Positions 42,901-50,720 of a stretch of 64,000 nt of DNA are shown piece after piece. The position numbers and the translations under genes were made by a program. Under the pieces are notes generated by a model. It was not told the origin of the DNA. It did not search any database and saw only the letters and a list, made by a program, of their open reading frames with translations. The DNA is from CAZWAP01 sp964632005 (GTDB lineage: Bacteria; Planctomycetota; Phycisphaerae; Sedimentisphaerales; Anaerobacaceae): NCBI GenBank assembly GCA_964632005.1, contig CAZWAP010000001.1, positions 58,342-122,341 on the forward strand. Reading direction: 5' to 3'. Within the stretch, counting starts at the first letter, position 1, and each line of letters starts with the position of its first letter.

Positions 42901-43088
42901 ACGCCGACCTCGGAGAGGTACTCCATAAGCCGCTCGGCCCGAATGTGCTTCGGCGCCAGTATCCCAAAACCCCCCGAATCAGCCGTGCCGTAGGTCGCCG
43001 AACTGCTCAGACCGACGATAAACACCACAGCAGATAACCAGAAAACCACGGTGCTCGAGCCAACGTCAGAAATTCGAAGTTTTGTCAT
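39960..43088 (-). CDS. gspD: Type II secretion secretin GspD
   Basis: GspD forms the outer-membrane channel. After a signal peptide comes an extra N-domain (AERLMEYLSEVGVGTVSRMP), a Pro-rich linker, the N0 and N1-N3 domains (repeated pattern such as VTRVFKLEHIDPASAQNLLSG) and the secretin core: VEVTKNDKFEYDLNL, AKPKILVNDNETGTI, and VPDGATIILGGMIKLNQGKGGSKVPVLGDLPLVGPLF with the VPxLGDxPxxGxLF signature. The 1042-residue length is larger than classical GspD (about 650-710) because of low-complexity inserts (Thr/Ser/Arg-rich near residues 440-480 and 560-600). The ATG at 43088 follows GGGGTGA. Confidence 0.93.
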   Translation of the reverse strand: MTKLRISDVGSSTVVFWLSAVVFIVGLSSSATYGTADSGGFGILAPKHIRAERLMEYLSEVGVGTVSRMPGTGALLVTGKAEEVAKAKAVFGLVDAPQAFAVRKVAVISQAQGLPTSRAIAEKAGNILVGTFDEVPAAPGRARAIVDVHRGSLMVIAPVSWIDRVVASVQQLLEAEQTERTESVGPGPVETGKIEPARRPDANEPNGIAAVPKGPGRKQPRRPGQAPAASMYRPAPLPNEDQVLQVKLPEKLQIINLLGLVGEYLKLNFMFDPAEIKGEVTLMLTGDLRGPLKVGDLYPLLESVLRFKGFAMTRQGNLVTVVPVAKALAQDPKLVETEKDRVEEYGDVVVTRVFKLEHIDPASAQNLLSGMNLGTNISPIPDAGVLFVTGYAYRMPRVERLLKMIDKPGRPKRFRFRQLQYTMASALAPKVKTLAEQLGTVSITVGQTATTKAPTTVSPRRPGETSAQYAARVARERASRTQPARPSPTGTAVKEGVYLDADERTNRILMIGFDDQLDIVEELIDTLDVAQTDLRTLKLYRIEHVDAEQVRNKLQELGIIGGGGVSSPSASSRITGTGRVGSATKAPTTTRTPTTSTSRSTSSSGVAPLVEEPQVVIIESTNSLLVNATAEQHKQIQTILEYVDAQTDEAAIPYVIYPLENQKPEDLATILEKLIQETIKDKEGKIQQVIKKTEEDIVIVPDENTFSIIVYASKKNQEWISNLIETLDKRRPQVLIDVTLVEVTKNDKFEYDLNLIQSFPDLISTSGLTGSIVEGKTSGDVISDLLASGRDRYIDLQSDSGAGTGFYADRHINALLKAMQTKDYGRVLAKPKILVNDNETGTISTTDTTYVTKTSSIPVTSGTGGQQSTLIQTEVDYEGYDAGIQLEITPHISEGQLLRLEISLTRSDFGTITGEKPPDTTSSDLNTTVTVPDGATIILGGMIKLNQGKGGSKVPVLGDLPLVGPLFRGVSNSDLQRRLYVFVKAEIIRPAETLGAGLPDLEKISERNRAAFEKFEREFQSYQSFPGIKPKPVAPLKVLDAE

Positions 43089-43546
43089 CGCCAATCACCC
43101 CGTAATCCGATAAACAGGCAAAACAAATCACAACATCCCTTCTTACCGGACGCAACTACTCGAAAAAGGTCCGCCCGGAACGCGTCTTCCTGCGCTCTGA
43201 ACCCTACATCCACTCGGCACGCTGCCTTCCGGCACACCGCCCCCTCTTTATCAGACATACACAGCCCCCTAAAGTTCCCCGCTTGCGGACAAAAAACGCA
43301 TTATCTGCCCGTAACAAACGGGAGAACCCTTGGCCTCGCGAAAAGCAAAACACTTAATAATTCGGCCGATTCAGCGCCTGACTTGCGATCCTTCTACAGC
43401 CCCAACTACCCCCATCTGCTCCCCCACCCGGCCTTGAGATCCCGGAGCTCGGCTGCTGTGGCCTGCCTGCCCAGCTCTTGGAAGTGTTTGCCACAGGCAC
43501 GGTGTGCGCTGATGCAGCCCGAATATCTCGGGCCGAAAGGCCGGCC
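43089..43546. other. Non-coding gap between gspC and gspD
   Basis: The 458 bases between gspC and gspD break an otherwise tight operon. I see no credible gene; a possible promoter for gspD is listed separately. No riboswitch-like c-di-GMP aptamer could be recognised. Confidence 0.4.
43127..43155 (-). promoter_or_regulatory. Possible promoter for gspD
   Basis: On the minus strand, TTGCGT (43155-43150), 17 bases, then TGTGAT (43132-43127). It lies about 40 bases before the gspD ATG. Confidence 0.3.
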
Positions 43547-44494
43547 TTACCGCCGGCTGCGAGTCCTGCTGGAAGACGATTGTATCTTGTTGGATGGCAC
43601 CGGCGGGGTGTTTGCGTCCTCGCTGGCGGCGGACTGCCGCAGCCGCGACGCTGCTTCGGCCTCCTCACGCTGAGCGTCCGAGAGCATTTTCTGCATCATT
43701 TTGACCATTCCGTCGCTCTGGTTCGCCGCCTGAGTCGACCTGCCCCTGGAAGCGTCCCGCATCGCCTTCAGCCGGGCGCCCAATGCCGTGAGCCTCTCGT
43801 TCTCCTCCTTGCTCAATCGGGACCTCCAGCTGGGCACCGCAGGACCACGCCTGCCGTTACTCAGGCTCGACCGAACGCTCGGCCGGGGCGCAACGGCCGT
43901 CCGTGTCGCCCTCGAACTCGGCGGAGCAGGCGGAGGAACCGCCGCGCTGCTCGCTGCCCCCTCGAGCAAGCTGACCGTCAGAGGCCTCTCCTCCGCCTGC
44001 ATCTCCCTGGTCTTGTCCCCCTCCCGGACAACTATCGCACCGTCTTTGACCTCCTCGATCACAACGTGCATTATCTCGCTGCCCTGCCGGACCCAACGTA
44101 GTCCCTTGCCGGGCTCATCAATAAAAACCAGAGACATCGCCGGATCCGCCTGGCAATAGCTCGTGCCGATGACCTTGAATAATGCCGTCGGCTCCGGCGG
44201 CTTGACCCGATCTACCACGACCCGCTGTGTCTTGGGAACAGGAACCTTCGGTTTCGGCGGGTTGATGATCTCGGCGAACTGTTGCGCCCTGGAGACAAGC
44301 GGCGAGGTCTGGCTGGCATCACCTCGCTTGCTTAAACGGGCCGATATCTTGCTGAACTGCTCCTTGAGAGTGGGAGATTTCAAGAACGCCTCGGCCTGCT
44401 CGTCCCTGGCCACCCCAAAAACCACCGAGGAAACAAGCAAAACCGCCGCCATTATCACGGCCAGTATGCTGGTTATCTGCAATGTCTTGATCAC
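43547..44494 (-). CDS. GspC-like type II secretion protein
   Basis: The 315-residue protein has an N-terminal membrane helix (ITSILAVIMAAVLLVSSVVFGVA) and a periplasmic homology-region-like domain (PTALFKVIGTSYCQADPAMSLVFI, then GKGLRWVRQGSEIMHVVIEEVKDGAIVV), which in GspC/PilP contacts the secretin. No PDZ domain is seen. The C-terminal 130 residues are Pro/Ala/Ser/Arg-rich and then helical, probably disordered, ending SSSSRTRSRR. A GTG at 44494 is preferred because GGAG lies six bases upstream; the frame opens at a TTG at 44506. It precedes gspD after a long gap and follows the cytochrome gene by 17 bases. Confidence 0.7.
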   Translation of the reverse strand: MIKTLQITSILAVIMAAVLLVSSVVFGVARDEQAEAFLKSPTLKEQFSKISARLSKRGDASQTSPLVSRAQQFAEIINPPKPKVPVPKTQRVVVDRVKPPEPTALFKVIGTSYCQADPAMSLVFIDEPGKGLRWVRQGSEIMHVVIEEVKDGAIVVREGDKTREMQAEERPLTVSLLEGAASSAAVPPPAPPSSRATRTAVAPRPSVRSSLSNGRRGPAVPSWRSRLSKEENERLTALGARLKAMRDASRGRSTQAANQSDGMVKMMQKMLSDAQREEAEAASRLRQSAASEDANTPPVPSNKIQSSSSRTRSRR

Positions 44495-44511
44495 GGCTCG
44501 CTCCAATCTGC

Positions 44512-45894
44512 TTATCTTTTACCCTTTTGGACATTGCCGGCCGTGTTTGGTTCCCTCCAATGGATGATTTTTTCAAAATATTCCGCCTCGTTACCACTGT
44601 AATTCGCGCTATTATCGGGCGTATGGCAGGCTTCACAATCAAATCTGGGCTCGCCCGGCGGCTCGGTCCCGGCACCGTCGATATGCCTCGAGCCCGGCCC
44701 GTGGCAGTTCTCGCAGCCCACATCCCGCAGGCCGGGACTCACCTCCGGCGAAACGAATCCGCTTTCATACCGCATACCAACCGTATGGCAGACCACGCAC
44801 TCCGGGTCATAATCCGACCCTACCCGCTCGAGAGTCGCATAGGCGCGGGCGTGGCCCTGCTCTGACCACTTGCTATACTCGTACCCGTGGCAGGGCTTAC
44901 AGGAGGCCGAGCCAGCGTACTTTAGGCCGCCCGGCAGCGAAATCCGCCCAAGCCCTGCCAACAGCCCGCTTTCTTTGACAATCACCTGGTATTCCCCGTA
45001 CCACTGAATAAGGGCCGGGTCCTCCGGCAGGTCCTCTGTGACTGCAATAGGACCGAAGGCCAGCTTGAAAGGTCGCCTGGCCCCGGCTATGTCCAGCCTG
45101 CCCACGTACTTACCCAGCCGACCCACCGAGACAACCAGCGGCCTTGCCTCCGCCTCCCCGATGATCCGGGGCCTCTCATCCACGTCGCCAGGACAGATTA
45201 TGCAGTCCACGGAAACCAGGTCTTTCGTAAATTGCCTGACCTTGCCAGGTTCACAGCCGTCAAGGATCAAAATCCTGACAGTCCTCTCATCCGGTCCCGG
45301 CCCGAATAAGCCCCCGAGCCGTTCTGTCCAGCCGGCCCGCAAATCAAGCGACCCCACCTCCACAACCACTGTTCCGCCAGAGGAAGAGAGTCGCTTGGAG
45401 AATCTCGCTGGAAGCTCCACCTCATCCGAGCCCGCCGAGCTGATTACCCCAAACGGCCCACTCATATTACCCAGAAGACCCAGGCTTACAGCCATCTCCA
45501 CGTCTTTCTTGTTCAGATTAACCAGATCGTACCCGAGCAAACCGAACGCCCTGAGTATAACGTTGAACTTGATCAGGTCTTGAGGCCCGTCCTCCTCAAC
45601 CAGTGAGCCTGTGTCAATAACCACCCGCTGACCAGCTGGGACGCTTTTGAAGACGGCCGATCGCCTGCTGAATCCCCCAAGCTGGCCGCCCGAACAACCG
45701 CACGGCTTTAGCACCCCAAGCTCGTTCCCTGTTAAAAAGACCGTTACAACCCGGGAACTTCCATCGCTGCCGAGACCCTCCTCTCTGGCAGGCCCGGTCC
45801 CGCAGGAGACAGGCAGCAGGCCCATCAGCAAAATGCACCCGCAAATCACAAATCGAGTGGTCATAGCTGGCTTGCTCTTTCTGCGAAGCCCCAT
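44512..45894 (-). CDS. Multihaem cytochrome c554-like lipoprotein with a UshA-like N-terminal domain
   Basis: A lipoprotein signal peptide ends in LPVSC. The N-terminal half resembles a degenerate 5'-nucleotidase/metallophosphatase fold (VVTVFLTGNELGVLKPCGCS, GGQLGGFSRRSAVFKSV, VVIDTGSL, GYDLVNLNKKDV), in which the usual metal-binding residues are largely lost but a CGC motif is kept. The C-terminal part has four CXXCH haem sites (CKPCH, CVVCH, CENCH, CEACH), with spacing like cytochrome c554 family proteins. It probably carries electrons in the periplasm. The start is uncertain (45864, 45894 or 45912). It sits between the DUF1573 gene and gspC. Confidence 0.85.
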   Translation of the reverse strand: MGLRRKSKPAMTTRFVICGCILLMGLLPVSCGTGPAREEGLGSDGSSRVVTVFLTGNELGVLKPCGCSGGQLGGFSRRSAVFKSVPAGQRVVIDTGSLVEEDGPQDLIKFNVILRAFGLLGYDLVNLNKKDVEMAVSLGLLGNMSGPFGVISSAGSDEVELPARFSKRLSSSGGTVVVEVGSLDLRAGWTERLGGLFGPGPDERTVRILILDGCEPGKVRQFTKDLVSVDCIICPGDVDERPRIIGEAEARPLVVSVGRLGKYVGRLDIAGARRPFKLAFGPIAVTEDLPEDPALIQWYGEYQVIVKESGLLAGLGRISLPGGLKYAGSASCKPCHGYEYSKWSEQGHARAYATLERVGSDYDPECVVCHTVGMRYESGFVSPEVSPGLRDVGCENCHGPGSRHIDGAGTEPPGEPRFDCEACHTPDNSANYSGNEAEYFEKIIHWREPNTAGNVQKGKR

Positions 45895-46020
45895 CTCTGT
45901 TCCAGGATGCACGCCCGGGTTCTTCGGCTGCTCAAGAGACCCGCCAAAAGGCCCTCGCCGCCGGGCTCAAAGCCTCGACAGGCGGGCATCTTCAACCCTC
46001 TGAACACCGCGACACGTCCA

Positions 46021-47160
46021 CTATCGCGTTGCGCTCCTTGTCCTCCTGTAGAAGCCCTGGCAATTGAGCTTGAGCAGATCCCCGTCCTTGATCTGGATGA
46101 AGAACTCATCCGTGAATTTTCTGGAATCGGTCTTGTCCGGCGGGGTGATTTCTAAGGTGAACCTGTACCCATTGGTGAGCTTCTCCTGCTTGAGCACCTT
46201 TATGACCCCCTGCTTCGAGCGGACCGATGCAATCTCGAACGGTTCCCCGTAATTGTTCAGCACGGTAACGTTCTTTCGGATGATCGGTTTGCCCGGCTCG
46301 GCGTCGAACAGGATTATCACTGGTGGATTGAGCTTGAACTGCGTCAACGCACTGAAAGGCACGCTCACGGTTGTGGCCTCTGGATGTGTCAGGCTAAACT
46401 CGATCACACCCCCCGAGAGTCTCTGGAGCCGGCTCTGGTCAGCCTTCAACTTCAGGATAAACTTCGTCGCTTCCACCCCCGGGTCGATATCCGCACTGAT
46501 CGCATTGAAAGTTGACTTAATGTTCTTGATCGAGAACGGTTGGCCGTCAAGGCTTGTAAGCGTCAGCTCGGGCGCCGGCTGGTCGCCTTTGAGCCTCAAG
46601 CTCAGCCTTTTCGGCTGACAATCGACTCTCGCGACAACCCTGCCCCTTATGCTCAACGCGGCCTTTGGCTGGACTTTGTCGTTGGTTTCGACGACGATAT
46701 GCCTGCTTACTATTCCCGTCAGGGTTGTGGCGTGGTACTTGAACCTCAGAACCCCCTTCTCCCCGGGAGCGTACTCGCGCTTGTCCAGCTTCAGCATAAT
46801 ACAGCCGCAATCCGGCTTGACACGCACTATCTTCAGCACCTCGCCGCCGATGTTCTCGAAGCTGAACTCGCAGAGATTGTTGCTGCCGGGCCCAACTTCG
46901 CCGATGTTATAGACCACCTTGTCAAACCTGATTCTCGGCCCTGAGACGGTTCTTTCGGGTTCAGGTCTCTCTGCCACCGGCTTGGACCTCGGCTGCCCGG
47001 CTGGCGATACTGGCTTCTCGGATACCCGCCCTGGCTCCTCGCCCACCCGGGCGACGGTCCTCGGCTGCCGGTCCTTCGTTTGCGCCTTCTGGCAACCGGC
47101 CGAAACCAGGAAAATCCCCGGTACCACTATTGACACCAGAACAAGCGATACTTGTCTCAT
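46021..47160 (-). CDS. DUF1573-containing lipoprotein
   Basis: A lipoprotein signal ends in LVSAGC. After a charged Pro-rich linker (residues 25-75), a DUF1573 domain follows: FDKVVYNIGEVGPGSNNLCEFSFENIGGEVLKIVRVKPDCGCIML, with the conserved CGC and NIG features, then YAPGEKGVLRFKYHATTLTG. The rest forms two more Ig-like beta domains (PPVIILFDAEPGKPIIRKNVTV). DUF1573 proteins are periplasmic, often next to cytochromes, with unknown role. An AGGAG ribosome site precedes the ATG. It leads the cytochrome-gspC transcript (127 bases to the next gene) and has a good promoter. Confidence 0.9.
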   Translation of the reverse strand: MRQVSLVLVSIVVPGIFLVSAGCQKAQTKDRQPRTVARVGEEPGRVSEKPVSPAGQPRSKPVAERPEPERTVSGPRIRFDKVVYNIGEVGPGSNNLCEFSFENIGGEVLKIVRVKPDCGCIMLKLDKREYAPGEKGVLRFKYHATTLTGIVSRHIVVETNDKVQPKAALSIRGRVVARVDCQPKRLSLRLKGDQPAPELTLTSLDGQPFSIKNIKSTFNAISADIDPGVEATKFILKLKADQSRLQRLSGGVIEFSLTHPEATTVSVPFSALTQFKLNPPVIILFDAEPGKPIIRKNVTVLNNYGEPFEIASVRSKQGVIKVLKQEKLTNGYRFTLEITPPDKTDSRKFTDEFFIQIKDGDLLKLNCQGFYRRTRSATR

Positions 47161-47484
47161 ATCTCAATCTCCTAATAAGCTCATCAGGAACAATCCCGGT
47201 TGCATTCTACCCCTAACTCAGCCCCGAAGCAAGCCGCTTGCCGCCCTGTTGGCTCCAGCCGACCCGGCTGTGCCCGCGATCCCGGCCAGCCGCAGGTTCT
47301 CTTGGCGTCTCCAGGGACGAACGCAGAATTTATTATCCGTTATCAACGTCGCCCGAACCAGGCGCCCCGGCGGGCCAGATCCGGGCATCTCGCTGCTAAT
47401 TCAACGAGCAACAATAGCGCGTCCGCGTGAACCCGGGCCTGCCGACCCGTCAGCCTCTACAAACCCCTCCGGTCCAGGCCCCCT
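47161..47484. other. Intergenic region with a promoter, no gene
   Basis: These 324 bases lie between the Gfo/Idh/MocA gene and the DUF1573 gene, both on the minus strand. One promoter is present (listed separately); I see no coding sequence or RNA in the remainder. Confidence 0.4.
47204..47232 (-). promoter_or_regulatory. Sigma70-like promoter for the DUF1573-cytochrome-gspC group
   Basis: On the minus strand, TTGCTT (47232-47227), 17 bases, then TAGAAT (47209-47204; five of six to consensus). The predicted leader is about 35 bases and includes the AGGAG ribosome site. Confidence 0.45.
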
Positions 47485-48801
47485 TTATCCGTTCAGCACC
47501 CAGCCTTTCCGGTAGGTCTTCCGGATGTACCCATCGGCCTCGGGGCAATTCGTTGCCCTCAAATTCTTCGCATCCCACTCCAGCTTCTTGCCCAGGCGAT
47601 ATGCAACCAGGGCAAGCAGGTTGTGTTCAATCAAGGCACCCGAATAGTCGAAGTTACAGAGCGTCGGCTTGCCTGTCTTGCACGCGATGAGCCATTCCTT
47701 GTGATGCCCGGGCGAAGGTGGAATCAGCTCTTTCGGCTTGGGCGAGGTGTAGTGGGTCATATCCCCGCGCAACATCAGGACCCGGTAACCATAATCCGCC
47801 AGCAGCCAACCCTTGTCACCTTTGAATATCACGCCTTTGAACATCTTGTCCCGGTTGAATATCTCGGAGGGCATACCAGGCTTCTTGCCCCCGTCGTACC
47901 AGTAGACTTTCACCGCTGGACGCCAGCTGTTGCCGGGGTGGTCCCACTCGGCCGTCAGCCACTGCGGACAGGTATCCGGGTTCACCGGGCTGCCCTCGGC
48001 CTTGCAGGTCGTCGGGAACCTCAGATCGAGTCCCCAGTAGGCCATATCAAGCATATGGCTGCCCATATCGCCGATCTGTCCGCTGCCGAAGTCCCAGAAC
48101 CGGTTCCACTTCAGGCAGCCCCCGATGTATCCGGGATTGTACGGGTGGTACGGGGCTGGACCGAGCCAGAGGTCCCAGTGAATGTGGGCGGGTATGGGCC
48201 TGACCTCTGGCAGATAGCTGCCTCCAGCCGGGGTCCGGCTGCACCAGACGCGTGCCTCTCTGGGAGTACCGATCGCCCCACCGCGAATCAGCTCCACCAT
48301 CCGCCGGTAATTGTCGCTCGCATGGATTTGGGTGCCCATCTGCGTGGCGAGCTTGTTCTTATTTTTCAGATAGGTCTCGCGAACCACCCGGGCCTCTTCG
48401 ACAGAGTTTGCAAGAGGCTTCTCGCAATAAACGTGCTTGCCGCGGTTCATCGCCCAGACGCTGATGAAGGCGTGAGTGTGGTCCGTCGTCGAGCAGACGA
48501 CCGCATCAATGTTCTTTTGCTCGAGGCACTTGCGCCAGTCTATGTAGGTCTTCGCCTTGGGAAATCTGGCCGCCGCCGAGGCAAGGTTCTTCTCATTCAC
48601 GTCGCAAAGGGCGACGATGTTTTCGCTTTTGACGCTGTTCAAGTTTGCACCGCCGCGCCCGCCCACGCCGATAGCCGCGATGTCCAGCTTGTCATTGGGT
48701 GACTGGCCCGCCCTGAGAACCCCCGACGGAATCACCGTCAAGCCGGCCCCCATCGCAACGCCGTGCTTGAGGAACGTGCGACGCTTCATCTTCGAGCTCA
48801 T
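47485..48801 (-). CDS. Tat-exported Gfo/Idh/MocA-family oxidoreductase
   Basis: A twin-Arg signal (KRRTFLKHGVAMGAGLTVIP) is followed by a Rossmann domain (IAAIGVGGRGGANLNSV), the sugar-dehydrogenase motif GKHVYCEKPLANSVEEA containing the catalytic EKP lysine, and the C-terminal IGDMGSHMLDMAYWGL. Such proteins oxidise or isomerise sugars and inositols with a tightly bound NAD(P). The family is greatly expanded in Planctomycetota. The ATG at 48801 is chosen (GGGAGG six bases upstream), giving 438 residues; a longer frame opens at 48837. The gene is monocistronic. The substrate cannot be inferred. Confidence 0.93.
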   Translation of the reverse strand: MSSKMKRRTFLKHGVAMGAGLTVIPSGVLRAGQSPNDKLDIAAIGVGGRGGANLNSVKSENIVALCDVNEKNLASAAARFPKAKTYIDWRKCLEQKNIDAVVCSTTDHTHAFISVWAMNRGKHVYCEKPLANSVEEARVVRETYLKNKNKLATQMGTQIHASDNYRRMVELIRGGAIGTPREARVWCSRTPAGGSYLPEVRPIPAHIHWDLWLGPAPYHPYNPGYIGGCLKWNRFWDFGSGQIGDMGSHMLDMAYWGLDLRFPTTCKAEGSPVNPDTCPQWLTAEWDHPGNSWRPAVKVYWYDGGKKPGMPSEIFNRDKMFKGVIFKGDKGWLLADYGYRVLMLRGDMTHYTSPKPKELIPPSPGHHKEWLIACKTGKPTLCNFDYSGALIEHNLLALVAYRLGKKLEWDAKNLRATNCPEADGYIRKTYRKGWVLNG

Positions 48802-48986
48802 AACTGACCTCCCTAACTTGCAGCCGCAGGCATCCATCCTGCTTACGGCATAACCGGGTCTTACCCAGCGGCTGCGCTGTTACATATAAAACAATTACTA
48901 CTCAAATCATCATTTGCTCACTTGCCGAACCACCGGCCGATATACCCGAAAACCTCCGGCATTCTACCTGCTGTTCTGCCGGCCGG

Positions 48987-49889
48987 TCAATCCAGCCGGA
49001 TGCCCTGCTGCTCCAGCCACTCCTTCAAATCTCCCATTTCGTGGTTGAATATATCGTTGTCGTAGTCCTCCTCCAACTTGTGTATATGGGCCGCCAGCTC
49101 AGGCTGCTCGGCCACCGCCTCGCTCAGCCTCCTTTCAAACTCGTCGCCGATCACCTGAAGATCCTCAAGGTCCACGCTCAGGCCCAGCATACCGGCCAGC
49201 CTCCTGGTGACTGCGCCGATGCACTTCGGGTTGTTTCCCTGCACGTAAGCCGGAACCGTCGCAACCAGGTTCACCATCTCCACGCCGTGCTCTTTGCACC
49301 GGGTCATCAGGTACGTCACGATGCTGGCCGGCCCCTCGTAGTTCGTAAAGTTCACCCCGTAACGGTGAAAAGCTTCACGCAACTGCTCGCTCGAAGCCGA
49401 GCAGAACAACCGCGGCTCCCGCGTGTGAGGCACCAGACCAGAGACGCTCCCAACAAAATATATCATCCTGACCCCGAACTCCGCGCACAGCGAGAAGATG
49501 CACCGCCCGAATTCCTCCCACCCAAAATTCGGCTCCTTCCCAAGGAACAGTATCAGCTGACCCTCTTCGCTGCCGTAAAACACGTCCTGGGGGACCTCGT
49601 AGGACTCGATCAAGCCGTCCTGGATCTTGGTGTGCGGTCGAAACAGGGCGGTGACCTCCATCATCCCCGGAAAGCTGTAGATGTAGAACCCTTCCGCGTC
49701 GATCTCGGCGAATTTGCGGGCCCGCAGCTTTTCGATGAGGCAGTGAACCGTACCCGTCGAGACCCCTCCGCCGTCCATCCAGCCGGAAAAGCCCAGCAAC
49801 AGCCTCGGGCTCTCGAACTTGGGCCTTTCGTAGATTTTCAGCTTCTCGCATCCCATACTAAGGCCTACCGGATTCGCTGCATCTTCCAT
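48987..49889 (-). CDS. PAC2-family protein
   Basis: The 300-residue protein matches the PAC2 (proteasome assembly chaperone-like) family found in actinobacteria, archaea and Planctomycetota: PRLLLGFSGWMDGGGVSTGTVHCLIEKL, YFVGSVSGLVPHTREPRLFC, TNYEGPASIVTYLMTRCKEHGVEMVNLVATVPAYVQGNNPK. The C-terminal helix is acidic (KLEEDYDNDIFNHEMGDLKEWL). Bacterial members have no settled role; no proteasome gene is in the window. It lies alone with a possible promoter upstream, and the V-ATPase operon ends about 210 bases beyond. Confidence 0.85.
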   Translation of the reverse strand: MEDAANPVGLSMGCEKLKIYERPKFESPRLLLGFSGWMDGGGVSTGTVHCLIEKLRARKFAEIDAEGFYIYSFPGMMEVTALFRPHTKIQDGLIESYEVPQDVFYGSEEGQLILFLGKEPNFGWEEFGRCIFSLCAEFGVRMIYFVGSVSGLVPHTREPRLFCSASSEQLREAFHRYGVNFTNYEGPASIVTYLMTRCKEHGVEMVNLVATVPAYVQGNNPKCIGAVTRRLAGMLGLSVDLEDLQVIGDEFERRLSEAVAEQPELAAHIHKLEEDYDNDIFNHEMGDLKEWLEQQGIRLD

Positions 49890-49910
49890 CCTGTGTTTCT
49901 TCCCTATCTT

Positions 49911-49939
49911 ACATTAACCCGCTTGCATACCTTGGTCAA
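49911..49939 (-). promoter_or_regulatory. Possible promoter for the PAC2 gene
   Basis: On the minus strand, TTGACC (49939-49934), 17 bases, then TAATGT (49916-49911). The -35 is strong and the -10 weak. It lies 22 bases before the ATG. Confidence 0.3.
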
Positions 49940-50102
49940 GCCGCATCCAGCACAAAAAGCAGCACCGGCCGGGCTTCCCCGCCGCCCATCCAGCACCGCC
50001 TCGACGGTTATCGTCGAATTCGCCGGTACGAAATCTGGTTACACCGACTCGACGTGTCCCGGGGCAGCAACCGGCTTGGAAGGCCAGCCGACCAGGCCGT
50101 CT

Positions 50103-50720
50103 TCACGCCCGGATAATATCCGTGATCTTCATCAGGCGTGAAATATTGTCGCGTTCGGCCTCAGCCAGTTTGTCGAAGATAAAACGAATAGTCGCATGCA
50201 ATTCGGGAATGACCATGTGCTCTAAGACGTTGACCCTCCGGCGAGTCATCTGAAGCTCGGTCGCAAGCAGACGCGCCTGCTTTTCCTTTTCCGCCAGCTC
50301 GATCAGCTGGTCGAACGCCCGCTCCAGCGCCAGCAACGCGACGTCCATCTCCCCCGAGGTCGTCGCATAGCCGTAGCAGATTATCTCGCCCGAAATCTCC
50401 TTCGTCAAATGCGGTACCCGCACGTTCATTATGTTCGCCAGCTCGATCGTCAGGCTGAACTTCTTCGTGGGCACCTCCATCGCCGCCTTGATATGTTCCG
50501 GCTCCATTGATGCACGAGCCAGCGTAAACCTCCGGCAGGTCTCCAGCAGCTCGGCCTCCACACGCTTTCGTAAAGGCTGAATCTCCCGCGCGATTGCGAT
50601 CAATTGTCGCGAGATCTCGTCCCGTTTCTCGCTCAACAGGCGATGTCCGCGGGCCGCGAGCGCCACGCGCTTGCGCAGCCGAAGCAGCTCCATCCGTGTC
50701 GCATTGACGTTGGCAAGCAT
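50103..50720 (-). CDS. atpD: V-type ATP synthase subunit D (central stalk)
   Basis: Subunit D is the coiled-coil rotor shaft inside the A3B3 ring. The 205-residue protein is mostly helical with the family start NATRMELLRLRKRVALAARGHRLLSEKRDEI and end RRVNVLEHMVIPELHATIRFIFDKLAEAERDNISRLMKI. Its ATG overlaps the subunit B stop by one base (TGATG), so translation is coupled. It is the last gene of the operon. Confidence 0.95.
   Translation of the reverse strand: MLANVNATRMELLRLRKRVALAARGHRLLSEKRDEISRQLIAIAREIQPLRKRVEAELLETCRRFTLARASMEPEHIKAAMEVPTKKFSLTIELANIMNVRVPHLTKEISGEIICYGYATTSGEMDVALLALERAFDQLIELAEKEKQARLLATELQMTRRRVNVLEHMVIPELHATIRFIFDKLAEAERDNISRLMKITDIIRA

Noticed and set aside
43089..43546. 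A c-di-GMP riboswitch upstream of gspD
   Set aside because: I looked for the conserved GEMM aptamer core and did not find it in either orientation.
47623..48702. A 359-codon plus-strand open frame
   Set aside because: Antisense to the Gfo/Idh/MocA gene, whose family motifs are clear on the other strand.
49041..50141. A 366-codon plus-strand open frame
   Set aside because: Antisense to the PAC2 gene and running through its promoter region; no family features.
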